Assembly (NCBI GenBank): GCA_035713725.1
Contig: DASTMZ010000209.1
Location: 44,178-108,177, forward strand
DNA length: 64,000 nt
From: DASQPR01 sp035713725
GTDB lineage: Bacteria > Actinomycetota > Actinomycetes > Mycobacteriales > Micromonosporaceae
Direction of reading: 5' to 3'
The position numbers and the translations under genes are program-made. Shown here piece after piece: positions 8,714-15,767 of the stretch (the first letter of the stretch is position 1; each line of letters opens with the position of its first letter). The notes under the pieces are model-generated. The model was not told the origin of the DNA and searched no databases. It saw only the letters and a list, made by a program, of their open reading frames with translations.

Positions 8714-10039
8714 TCAGAGGCGCCCGGCGCCCTCATCGGTGATGACCACGCGGAGGATCTGGTCGTCGTCGCTGGCCGGCGTGCCGGCGCCGTCGGTATT
8801 CGAGGTGGTGATCCACAGCGAACCGTCCGGCGCGGCGACCGTGGTGCGAAGCCGGCCGAATTGGCCGACCAGCCCGGGCTGTGGAGCGCCAAACACGGCG
8901 CCGGCGGTGACCTGCATCAACCACAGCCGCTCGCCAGTCAGGCAGGCGGTGGCGACGATGTCGTCGATCGCCGCGACGCCCGCGCATCCGCCCTGCTCGG
9001 CGGGGAACGTCTGGATCGGCGGTACAACCTGCGAGCCGCTCGGGCCGCCCGGGCTCGGTGAGGCCGTTGGCCAACCGTAGTTGGCGCCGGCCCGGACCGG
9101 GAGGACGCCGTCGTCGGTCCCCACGGTGTCGACCGTGAACATCTGCCCGGCGGCGTCCCAGGCGAAGCCCTGGACGTTGTGCAGTCCGATCGCGTAGACC
9201 AGCGAGCCGCCGGACACCGGTCGGCCGGCGGCGGTCATTCGGAGGATCTTGCCGGCGAGGCTCGTGCGGTTCTGGCTCAGCGCGGGTCGCCCGGTGTCTC
9301 CGGTCGACGCGTAGAGCATGCGGTCGGGGCCGAACGCGAGCCAACCGCCATTGTCAGTCGCCCCGCGCGGGATCCCGGTCAGGACGGCTCGCGGCGTGAT
9401 CGCTGGCGGCGGCGCGTCCGAGCCGCCAGCCGGCGGTGAAGCGGGCGCCGTGGACGGTGCAGGGGAGCCCGGTGGCGAGGCGGGCGACGCCGATGCCGGT
9501 GGTGCAAAGGCCGACGCGGGCAGGCGTACGGTGCCGATCCGGTTGTCCTTCGCGGTCGAGTAGTAGACGAACACCGTGTGGTCGGTGGCCACGTTCGGCG
9601 AAGCCGCGATGCCGAGCAGCCCGCCCTCGCCGGTCGGGTCGATGCCCGACACGGTCGCGATCGGTGTCACGGTCAGCCCGGTCGCCAGTTGTGGCAGCCC
9701 GACGCGAAGGATCTTGCCGGATGCTCGTTCGGTGACCAGCGCTGTGCCGTCCGGCAGGAACGCGAGACCCCACGGCGTGGACAGGTGCTTGGCCAGCACA
9801 TCGACCGTGGTGCTGCCGCCATCGGACGGAATCGACGCGGACGGTGGCGGCAGGTTCGGCGGCTCGCCGCCCTCGTCCGGTGGCGGTGGCCCGAACGCAC
9901 ACCCGGCCACGGTCACCGCCACCGCTGCGATCGCGGTCGCAGTCGCCGCCGCACGTCGCGTGATGGACCGCCGGGCGCCCGATCGTCGTACGCCATGCGG
10001 TGGGCACGGCGTGACGGTACGCAAACCGGGGGCGGTCAC
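8714..10039 (-). CDS. Lipoprotein of the PQQ glucose/sorbosone dehydrogenase family
   Basis: About 440 residues with a lipoprotein signal: an arginine-rich N-terminus, an Ala/Val hydrophobic stretch and the lipobox VAGC, then a Pro/Gly linker. The catalytic domain is a six-bladed beta-propeller of the soluble glucose dehydrogenase type, recognisable from LSTPWGLAFLPDGTALVTER, GEGGLLGIAASPN, DNGGWLAFGPDRMLYASTGD and NYGWPTASPS. By family it oxidises sugars using PQQ at the outer face of the membrane. The middle has a low-complexity Pro/Ser/Ala insert. The start is uncertain: the frame is open to 10090, and I chose the GTG at 10039 because it has a GGGG-containing site and leaves room for the divergent promoter. 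Confidence 0.85.
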   Translation of the reverse strand: MTAPGLRTVTPCPPHGVRRSGARRSITRRAAATATAIAAVAVTVAGCAFGPPPPDEGGEPPNLPPPSASIPSDGGSTTVDVLAKHLSTPWGLAFLPDGTALVTERASGKILRVGLPQLATGLTVTPIATVSGIDPTGEGGLLGIAASPNVATDHTVFVYYSTAKDNRIGTVRLPASAFAPPASASPASPPGSPAPSTAPASPPAGGSDAPPPAITPRAVLTGIPRGATDNGGWLAFGPDRMLYASTGDTGRPALSQNRTSLAGKILRMTAAGRPVSGGSLVYAIGLHNVQGFAWDAAGQMFTVDTVGTDDGVLPVRAGANYGWPTASPSPGGPSGSQVVPPIQTFPAEQGGCAGVAAIDDIVATACLTGERLWLMQVTAGAVFGAPQPGLVGQFGRLRTTVAAPDGSLWITTSNTDGAGTPASDDDQILRVVITDEGAGRL

Positions 10040-10110
10040 GCGCCCCAGCCTAACCGGCCGACCCACGGTCTCCGTACCAGCGCGATCCACGCCAGATATC
10101 GTCGTTACCC

Positions 10111-11028
10111 GTGACCGTCTGGCTGCCGTACCCGTATCCGCGCGACCTGTTAGCCGGCCTGCCGTTGACCGGCGCGCTCTGCCCGAGCGTCGACGAGCTG
10201 CCGGGTGACCCGGCCGATGTCGACGTGCTTGTGCCGCCGTTCCTGTCGTTCGGCCCGATCATCGAGTTGACCGAGTCGATGCCCAACCTGCGTCTCGTCC
10301 AGCTGCTGAGTGCCGGCGCGGACGCGTGGATCGGCCGGCTGCCGGACACCGTGACGCTGTGCGACGCCCGCGGCGTACACAATGCGTCGACCGCCGAGTG
10401 GGCGCTTACCGCGATGCTCACGTGGCTGCGTACGTTCCCGGCCTTCGTACGCGCGCAGTCCGAGCAACACTGGCTAGGCCGCGACGAGATCGGGCTCGCG
10501 CCGGAGCTGACCGGCAAACGCGTGCTAATCGTCGGCGCCGGCGCGATCGGCGAGGCGCTGGCCGCCCGCGTGACCGCATGCGAGGCGAGCGTCGTCAAGG
10601 TGGCGCGTAGCGCTCGGGACGGCGTCTACGGCGTGAGCGACCTGCCGAAGCTGCTGCCGGACGTGGACGTCGTTGTGCTGCTGCTGCCGCTGACGACCGA
10701 GACGACCGGACTTGTCGACGCGTCGTTCCTGGCCCGGATGCGCGACGGCGCGCTGCTCGTCAACGCCGCTCGCGGACCGATCGTGGTGACCGACGCGCTG
10801 GTCGCGGAACTCGCCACCGGCCGGATCTCCGCGGTGCTCGACGTCACCGATCCGGAGCCGCTGCCGGACGGGCACCCGCTGTGGTCGATGCCGAACGTGC
10901 TCATCACGCCACACGTCGGCGGCGCGGTCGCCGGGCTGCTGCCGAGGGCGTACCGCCTGGTGCGTACGCAACTCGAGCGTTACGTCGCCGGCGAGCCGCT
11001 GGAAAACGTGGTAACCGGCGACTACTGA
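10111..11028 (+). CDS. D-isomer-specific 2-hydroxyacid dehydrogenase
   Basis: A 305-residue NAD(P)-dependent dehydrogenase. The Rossmann motif is RVLIVGAGAIGEAL near residue 145. The catalytic triad is visible: Arg in NAARGPIVV, Glu in DVTDPEPLPDGHPLW, and His in NVLITPHVGG. The sequence does not fix the substrate; the family includes glyoxylate, hydroxypyruvate and phosphoglycerate enzymes, and this one lacks the C-terminal ACT domain of SerA. TATCGT ends eight bases before the GTG, suggesting a leaderless message. Its 3' end overlaps the convergent PH-domain gene by 7 bp. Confidence 0.9.
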   Translation: MTVWLPYPYPRDLLAGLPLTGALCPSVDELPGDPADVDVLVPPFLSFGPIIELTESMPNLRLVQLLSAGADAWIGRLPDTVTLCDARGVHNASTAEWALTAMLTWLRTFPAFVRAQSEQHWLGRDEIGLAPELTGKRVLIVGAGAIGEALAARVTACEASVVKVARSARDGVYGVSDLPKLLPDVDVVVLLLPLTTETTGLVDASFLARMRDGALLVNAARGPIVVTDALVAELATGRISAVLDVTDPEPLPDGHPLWSMPNVLITPHVGGAVAGLLPRAYRLVRTQLERYVAGEPLENVVTGDY

Positions 11029-11528
11029 TCCCTGACCGGTTCCGCGTCGGGTTCGCGTACCGGCGGCTCGGTTTCCGGATCGGCGGCTCGGTGTCGACCG
11101 CTCGGCGCGCCGACCGCGGATATCGGGTCCGGCGCGACGGTGGCGCGACTGATGCGCTGACCGCTCGCCGCGACCAGCCGAGGAAGATCGTTGTGGCTCA
11201 CCGCGGCGAGCCGGATCGATCGCCCGTCGGTGGTGCGGACGTAGACGCGACGACCGGCCGGCGCGAGCGCGGCGACCTCCGTCCACCCGATCCGCCGCGA
11301 CGCCAGCGCAGCGCGGACTCGCAGCCCGTCTGCATCGGCGTCGGTGCCGGCACGAGCGCCCCACACCGCCACGGCGAGCGGGATCAGCAGGATCAACAGC
11401 AAGAAATACGCGTACGCGTGCACCGCGCCGTGCCCGAATCCGACGGTCGCCACCGGGATCGCGCCGAGAAAGCCGAGGACGCCGGCGAGGCAGATCGACA
11501 CGTTGTAACGAAATCGGACGCGGTCCAC
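11022..11528 (-). CDS. Small membrane protein with bacterial PH-like domain
   Basis: About 168 residues. Two membrane segments (roughly 10-30 and 40-65 from the chosen start) are followed by a short beta-rich domain (GLRVRAALASRRIGWTEVAA, then VYVRTTDGRSIRLA) of the type called low-molecular-weight or bacterial PH domain, and a charged Pro/Glu tail. Function is unknown. The GTG at 11528 is preceded by GGTGGA about ten bases upstream, better than the more distal in-frame start at 11588. It converges on and overlaps the dehydrogenase gene. Confidence 0.7.
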   Translation of the reverse strand: MDRVRFRYNVSICLAGVLGFLGAIPVATVGFGHGAVHAYAYFLLLILLIPLAVAVWGARAGTDADADGLRVRAALASRRIGWTEVAALAPAGRRVYVRTTDGRSIRLAAVSHNDLPRLVAASGQRISRATVAPDPISAVGAPSGRHRAADPETEPPVREPDAEPVRDQ

Positions 11529-11658
11529 CGGCGAATTGTTCCACCGACCGGGTGATCCGCCCACGCCGGGTGCCGCCGAACGAACCAATCTCGTTCGGCC
11601 TGTGACGCCGACGAGGTCACGACTGGGCCGCGGCTGGGGCGCGGCGGGGCGCGGCGGA

Positions 11659-12924
11659 TCAGTCGGTGTAGCCGGGCATCGGGAAGTCGGCGAGCAGGTC
11701 GGCGACCGCGTGGGCGATCCGAGCGATCGCGTCGGTGTCGTCCTTGATCGCAGCCGCGACCGCGTCGTCCATCCAGGCCGCGATCTGTGGCATGTGCGCC
11801 TCGGTGAGACCGCGCGTGGTGAGCGCCGGCGTACCCAGCCGGATGCCCGACGGGCTCCACGGCTTGCGCGGGTCGAACGGCACCGTGTTGAAGTTCAGCT
11901 CGATGCCGGCCGCGTCCAGTGCCTTGGCCGCTGGCTTGCCCTCGATGCCCTTGTTCGTCAGGTCGATCAGGATGAGGTGGTTGTCCGTACCGCCGGAGAC
12001 GAGGTCGAATCCGCGTTCGTTCAGCGCATCCGCCAGCGCCTTGGCATTCGCCACGATCTGGTGCGCGTACGTCCGGAAGCTCGGCTGCGCCGCCTCGTGC
12101 AACGCAACCGCGATGCCGGCGGTCGTGTGGTTGTGCGGACCGCCCTGCAGCCCCGGGAACACCGCCTTGTCGACCGCGGTCGCGTGGTCGGCATCGCACA
12201 TCAGCATCGCGCCGCGTGGCCCGCGCAGCGTCTTGTGCGTGGTCGTCGAGATGACCGGGGCGTAGCCGACCGGCGACGGGTGCGCGCCACCGACGATCAA
12301 GCCGGCGATGTGCGCGATGTCCGCGACGAGCAGTGCGTCCACCTCACGCGCGATCTCCGCGAACGCGGGGAAGTCGATGGTACGGGGGATCGCCGTACCG
12401 CCACAGAAGATCATCTTCGGTCGCTCGGCGAGTGCGACCTCGCGTACCCGGGTCATGTCGATGCGTCCGGTCGCGCGGTCGACGCCGTAGTGCACCGGCC
12501 GGAACCATTTGCCGGTCGCCGATACCGGCGAGCCATGCGTCAGGTGGCCGCCATGGGCAAGCTCGAGTGACAGGAACGTGTCACCCGGTGTGGCAAACGC
12601 GAGATAGACGGCGAGGTTGGCCGGCGAGCCGGAATACGGCTGCACGTTGGCGTGATCGACGCCGAACAGTTCCTGGGCACGGCTCGCCGCGAGTTGTTCG
12701 ATCGGGTCGACGAACTGCTGTCCCTCGTAGTAGCGCTTGGTCGCGTACCCCTCGGAATACTTGTTCGTCAGGACCGTACCCGTCGCCTCGAGTACCGCGG
12801 GGGACACGTAGTTCTCCGATGGGATCATGCGGAGCTTGTCGTGCTGGCGCGCTGCCTCGCCCTCGATGAGCGCAGCGAGATGCGGGTCCTCGGCGGCCAG
12901 ATGTGGGATCGGTGGTACGTGCAC
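11659..12924 (-). CDS. glyA: Serine hydroxymethyltransferase
   Basis: A 421-residue PLP enzyme that interconverts serine and glycine with tetrahydrofolate, the main source of one-carbon units. Conserved marks are KLRMIPSENYVSPAVLEA near the N-terminus, NVQPYSGSPANLAVY, and the PLP lysine in STTTHKTLRGPRGA near residue 230. The GTG at 12924 was chosen because AAAGGGGA lies eight bases upstream and the homologous region begins there; the frame is open farther upstream. The message is preceded by a ZTP-type riboswitch, consistent with control of one-carbon supply for purine synthesis. Confidence 0.97.
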   Translation of the reverse strand: MHVPPIPHLAAEDPHLAALIEGEAARQHDKLRMIPSENYVSPAVLEATGTVLTNKYSEGYATKRYYEGQQFVDPIEQLAASRAQELFGVDHANVQPYSGSPANLAVYLAFATPGDTFLSLELAHGGHLTHGSPVSATGKWFRPVHYGVDRATGRIDMTRVREVALAERPKMIFCGGTAIPRTIDFPAFAEIAREVDALLVADIAHIAGLIVGGAHPSPVGYAPVISTTTHKTLRGPRGAMLMCDADHATAVDKAVFPGLQGGPHNHTTAGIAVALHEAAQPSFRTYAHQIVANAKALADALNERGFDLVSGGTDNHLILIDLTNKGIEGKPAAKALDAAGIELNFNTVPFDPRKPWSPSGIRLGTPALTTRGLTEAHMPQIAAWMDDAVAAAIKDDTDAIARIAHAVADLLADFPMPGYTD

Positions 12925-12946
12925 GGATATCCCCTTTGCCAAGTGG

Positions 12947-13019
12947 CCGGCACCCAGGCGCGCGGTGCTCGGTCGTGTCGCTTCCCGGTGGTCGCTTCCA
13001 CCTTGTGCCACGCCAGTCG
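12947..13019 (-). promoter_or_regulatory. ZTP (pfl-motif) riboswitch upstream of glyA
   Basis: Read on the minus strand, the glyA leader carries the conserved blocks of the ZTP/ZMP riboswitch in order: CGACTGGCG (13019-13011), a GGTGG/CCACC hairpin (13002-12987), GGGAAGCG (12986-12979, one base from the usual GGGGAGCG), and CGCCTGGG (12960-12953) for the pseudoknot. glyA is a classic target of this class. There is no T-run before glyA. The segment just after the aptamer can form GCC/GGC pairs close to the ribosome-binding site, so control of translation is my guess. A TAGCAT -10 candidate lies at 13036-13031. Confidence 0.85.
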
Positions 13020-13075
13020 CGGAAACCTAGATGCTACCGGATCTGTTGATCATGGCGACCGAAACGACAGACGCG

Positions 13076-13594
13076 TCACGCTTGCGGGAAACTCGCGGCG
13101 TCGGCCGCGTAGCCCAGCATCCACGTGGCGTGCAGCCGAAAGAAGACGACGTTCGGTCCCCATGTGGTCGGCGACGAGCCGTAGTAGCCGGTGAAGTAGG
13201 CGTCGAGCGGGGCGAAGTCGGGCGACTCCTGGTCGATGTATTCCGCGTTGCCGTGCGTGAAGACGGCGAGCCGTTCGCCGTCCACGTGCGTTGCGCTGAC
13301 CGCCGGCCGCGCCTTGATATGCCGTGCCTTCACCGCGCTGGCATCCGTGCTGAACACCCACTCGCCGTGCATGAAATGGCCGTCGAGGCAACTCGTACGA
13401 GGCTCACCGGCCACGGTCACGGTCGCCACGACCAACACCTTCATGCCGGTCAGCTCGGTGACGATCTGGCTCGCGGACAGCCGTCGCTCCGGTCGTACGA
13501 TGCCGAGGAGATGGCGGTTGCGGGTCGCGATCGACTGGTCCAGCAACGCCTGCAGTGCGTCGAGTTCCTCGGGCGTTTCCTGCATAGGCCCCAT
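13076..13594 (-). CDS. Pyridoxamine 5'-phosphate oxidase-like flavin/F420-fold protein
   Basis: About 172 residues of the split-barrel pyridoxamine-phosphate oxidase fold: LLGIVRPERRLSASQIVTEL, then a beta-rich core (VLVVATVTVAGEPRTSCLDG, WVFSTDASAVKARHI) and FFRLHATWMLGYAADAASFP at the end. Such proteins bind FMN or F420; the substrate is unknown. The ATG at 13594 is my choice; 13585 is equally possible and neither has a strong ribosome-binding site. The open frame upstream runs into a 16-bp repeat array and is unlikely to be coding. It lies between ilvD and the glyA leader, on the same strand as both. Confidence 0.75.
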   Translation of the reverse strand: MGPMQETPEELDALQALLDQSIATRNRHLLGIVRPERRLSASQIVTELTGMKVLVVATVTVAGEPRTSCLDGHFMHGEWVFSTDASAVKARHIKARPAVSATHVDGERLAVFTHGNAEYIDQESPDFAPLDAYFTGYYGSSPTTWGPNVVFFRLHATWMLGYAADAASFPQA

Positions 13595-13648
13595 GGTGGT
13601 CGGTGAAACGCATCGATGCGAGCCGACCCGCCTATCGGGCATCCGACA

Positions 13649-13740
13649 ATTCGGGCATGTGCCCATTCGGGCATGTGCCCATTCGGGCACTTGCCTAATC
13701 GGGCACTTGCCTAATCGGGCACTTGCCTAGTCGGGCACCC
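13649..13740. repeat. 16-bp tandem repeat array reaching into the ilvD 3' end
   Basis: Five full 16-bp units (13649, 13665, 13681, 13697, 13713) and a partial sixth (13729-13740). Units read ATTCGGGCATGTGCCC or AATCGGGCACTTGCCT. The first type has a GGGCA/TGCCC inverted repeat. The last unit contains the final codons and stop of ilvD (stop at 13727-13729), so the array may have grown from the gene end. Confidence 0.95.
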
Positions 13741-15574
13741 GCCGGTACGCGCCGTCCGACGCGCTCGTGGTCATCGACGCGTACGCGCGAAGTGCCGCCG
13801 ACACCGTACGGTCGCGGTCCACCGGCGTGTACGGCCGGTCGCGCTTCTCTTGTGCGACACGGCGCGCGTCAACGATGTCGTCGGCGACGGCGAGCCGCAG
13901 CGACCGGTTCGCGATGTCGATCTCGATGACGTCGCCGTCTTCGATCAGCGCGATCAGACCGCCGGCCGCCGCCTCCGGTGAGATGTGGCCGATGGACAGG
14001 CCCGACGTCCCGCCGGAGAACCGTCCGTCGGTGATCAGCGCGCACGCCTTGCCGAGTCCGCGGCCCTTGAGGAACGACGTCGGGTAGAGCATCTCCTGCA
14101 TGCCCGGGCCGCCCTTGGGTCCTTCGTATCGGATGACCACGACGTCTCCCGCGACGACCTCGCCCTTGAGGATGCCGGTCGCGGCCGCCTCCTGGGACTC
14201 GAACACCCGGGCCGGCCCGGCGAACGACCACAGGTCCTCGCTGACGCCGGCGGTCTTGACGACGCACCCGTCAACGGCAAGGTTTCCGTGCAGGATCGCG
14301 AGGCCGCCGTCGACCGAGTAGGCGTGCGCGAGGTCGCGGATGCAGCCGTCGCTCGCGTCGGTGTCGAGTCGATCCCACCGGTTGTTCGTGGAGAACGGTT
14401 CCGTCGTGCGTACGCCACCCGGCGCCGCGTGGAACAGTTCGACCGCGTCCGGTGACGGTGCGCCACCTCGGACGTCCCACGTGGACAACCACTCGTCGAC
14501 GGTCGCGGAATGCACCGTGGTCACGTCTCGGTTCAGCAGCCCCGCCCGGTCCAGCTCGCCGAGGATGGCGGGGATGCCACCGGCGCGGTGTACGTCTTCC
14601 ATGTGGTAGGTCGGCGTGTTCGGCGCGACCTTGCAGACACACGGCACACGACGCGACACCGCGTCGATGTCGGCGACACCGAAGTCCAGTTCCGCCTCCC
14701 GGGCGGCGGCCAGCAGGTGCAGCACCGTGTTGGTCGAGCCGCCCATCGCGACGTCGAGCGCTACCGCGTTCTCGAACGCCGACCGGGTCGCGATCGACCG
14801 CGGCAGCACGGACGTGTCATCGCCGTCGTAGTAGCGCTTGGCGAGGTCGACGACGATCCGACCGGCGCGTTCGAAGAGCGCACGGCGGGAGACATGGGTG
14901 GCAAGCGTCGAGCCGTTGCCGGGCAGCGCCAGCCCGATCGCCTCGGTGAGGCAGTTCATCGAGTTCGCGGTGAACATGCCGGAGCAGGAGCCGCAGGTCG
15001 GGCACGCGGATCGCTCGATGGCGCCGAGCTGGTCGTCGGTCACGGCGGTGTTGGACGACGCGATCATGGCGTCGATCAGGTCGATGCGGGAGTGCACCAC
15101 GCCCTCGATCGCGACGGTCTTGCCGGCCTCCATCGGGCCACCGGACACGAACACCGTCGGAATGTTCAGCCGAAGCGCGGCGAGCAGCATGCCCGGCGTG
15201 ATCTTGTCGCAGTTCGAGATGCAGACCAGCGCGTCGGCGCAGTGCGCGTTGACCATGTACTCCACGGCGTCGGCGATCAGCTCGCGGCTCGGCAACGAAT
15301 ACAACATGCCGCCGTGGCCCATCGCGATTCCGTCGTCGACCGCGATCGTGTTGAACTCGCGCCCGACGCCGCCGGCCTCGGCTACCGAGTCGGCCACCAA
15401 CGCGCCGAGGTTGCGCAGATGGACATGGCCCGGTACGAACTGCGTGAAGCTGTTCGCGATCGCCACGATCGGCTTGCCGAAGTCCTCGTCGGTCATCCCG
15501 GTGGCCCGCCACAGCGCACGGGCACCGGCCATCGTCCGACCGTGTGTCGAGGTTTTGGACCGCAACTCGGGCAT
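13727..15574 (-). CDS. ilvD: Dihydroxy-acid dehydratase
   Basis: A 615-residue iron-sulfur enzyme of normal length that dehydrates dihydroxyvalerate compounds in valine, isoleucine and leucine synthesis. Cluster and active-site marks are CISNCDKITPGML near residue 125, CPTCGSCSGMFTANSMNCL near 195, and a C-terminal GRFSGGTSGLSIGHISPEA. The ATG at 15574 is preceded by GGTGGG and starts the conserved region; upstream residues in frame are not family-like. It is transcribed away from the second GGDEF-EAL gene. Its stop codon sits inside a tandem repeat. Confidence 0.97.
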   Translation of the reverse strand: MPELRSKTSTHGRTMAGARALWRATGMTDEDFGKPIVAIANSFTQFVPGHVHLRNLGALVADSVAEAGGVGREFNTIAVDDGIAMGHGGMLYSLPSRELIADAVEYMVNAHCADALVCISNCDKITPGMLLAALRLNIPTVFVSGGPMEAGKTVAIEGVVHSRIDLIDAMIASSNTAVTDDQLGAIERSACPTCGSCSGMFTANSMNCLTEAIGLALPGNGSTLATHVSRRALFERAGRIVVDLAKRYYDGDDTSVLPRSIATRSAFENAVALDVAMGGSTNTVLHLLAAAREAELDFGVADIDAVSRRVPCVCKVAPNTPTYHMEDVHRAGGIPAILGELDRAGLLNRDVTTVHSATVDEWLSTWDVRGGAPSPDAVELFHAAPGGVRTTEPFSTNNRWDRLDTDASDGCIRDLAHAYSVDGGLAILHGNLAVDGCVVKTAGVSEDLWSFAGPARVFESQEAAATGILKGEVVAGDVVVIRYEGPKGGPGMQEMLYPTSFLKGRGLGKACALITDGRFSGGTSGLSIGHISPEAAAGGLIALIEDGDVIEIDIANRSLRLAVADDIVDARRVAQEKRDRPYTPVDRDRTVSAALRAYASMTTSASDGAYRRVPD

Positions 15575-15733
15575 CCCACCAGCATGCCACCGACGGGGTG
15601 GGGCGGCGTCGTCAAGGTCTGGTGTTCCACCAGGTAGGAAGCGTGACGCGAAGTCGGATAGCCGACGATGGCGTGCCGGCTGGGCGGATGCGCACCGCGT
15701 CGGCTCACGCAACGTCGCAGCGTACGCAAGGTA

Positions 15734-15761
15734 TTGAAATATCGTTCAGGTCCGGCAGAGT
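15734..15761 (+). promoter_or_regulatory. Promoter of the second GGDEF-EAL gene
   Basis: TTGAAA (15734-15739) and CAGAGT (15756-15761) are 16 bp apart, and CAGAGT ends six bases before the GTG at 15768, so the message is probably leaderless. The same -10 hexamer, CAGAGT, occurs in the ilvB leader promoter. Confidence 0.55.
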
Positions 15762-15767
15762 GTATGC

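Noticed and set aside
11536..12570. 344-codon plus-strand frame opposite glyA
   Set aside because: glyA is unmistakable on the minus strand; this frame is Arg/Val/Gly shadow.
13649..13740. Possible CRISPR array
   Set aside because: Repeat units are contiguous 16-mers with no spacers and no cas genes nearby; it is a tandem repeat.
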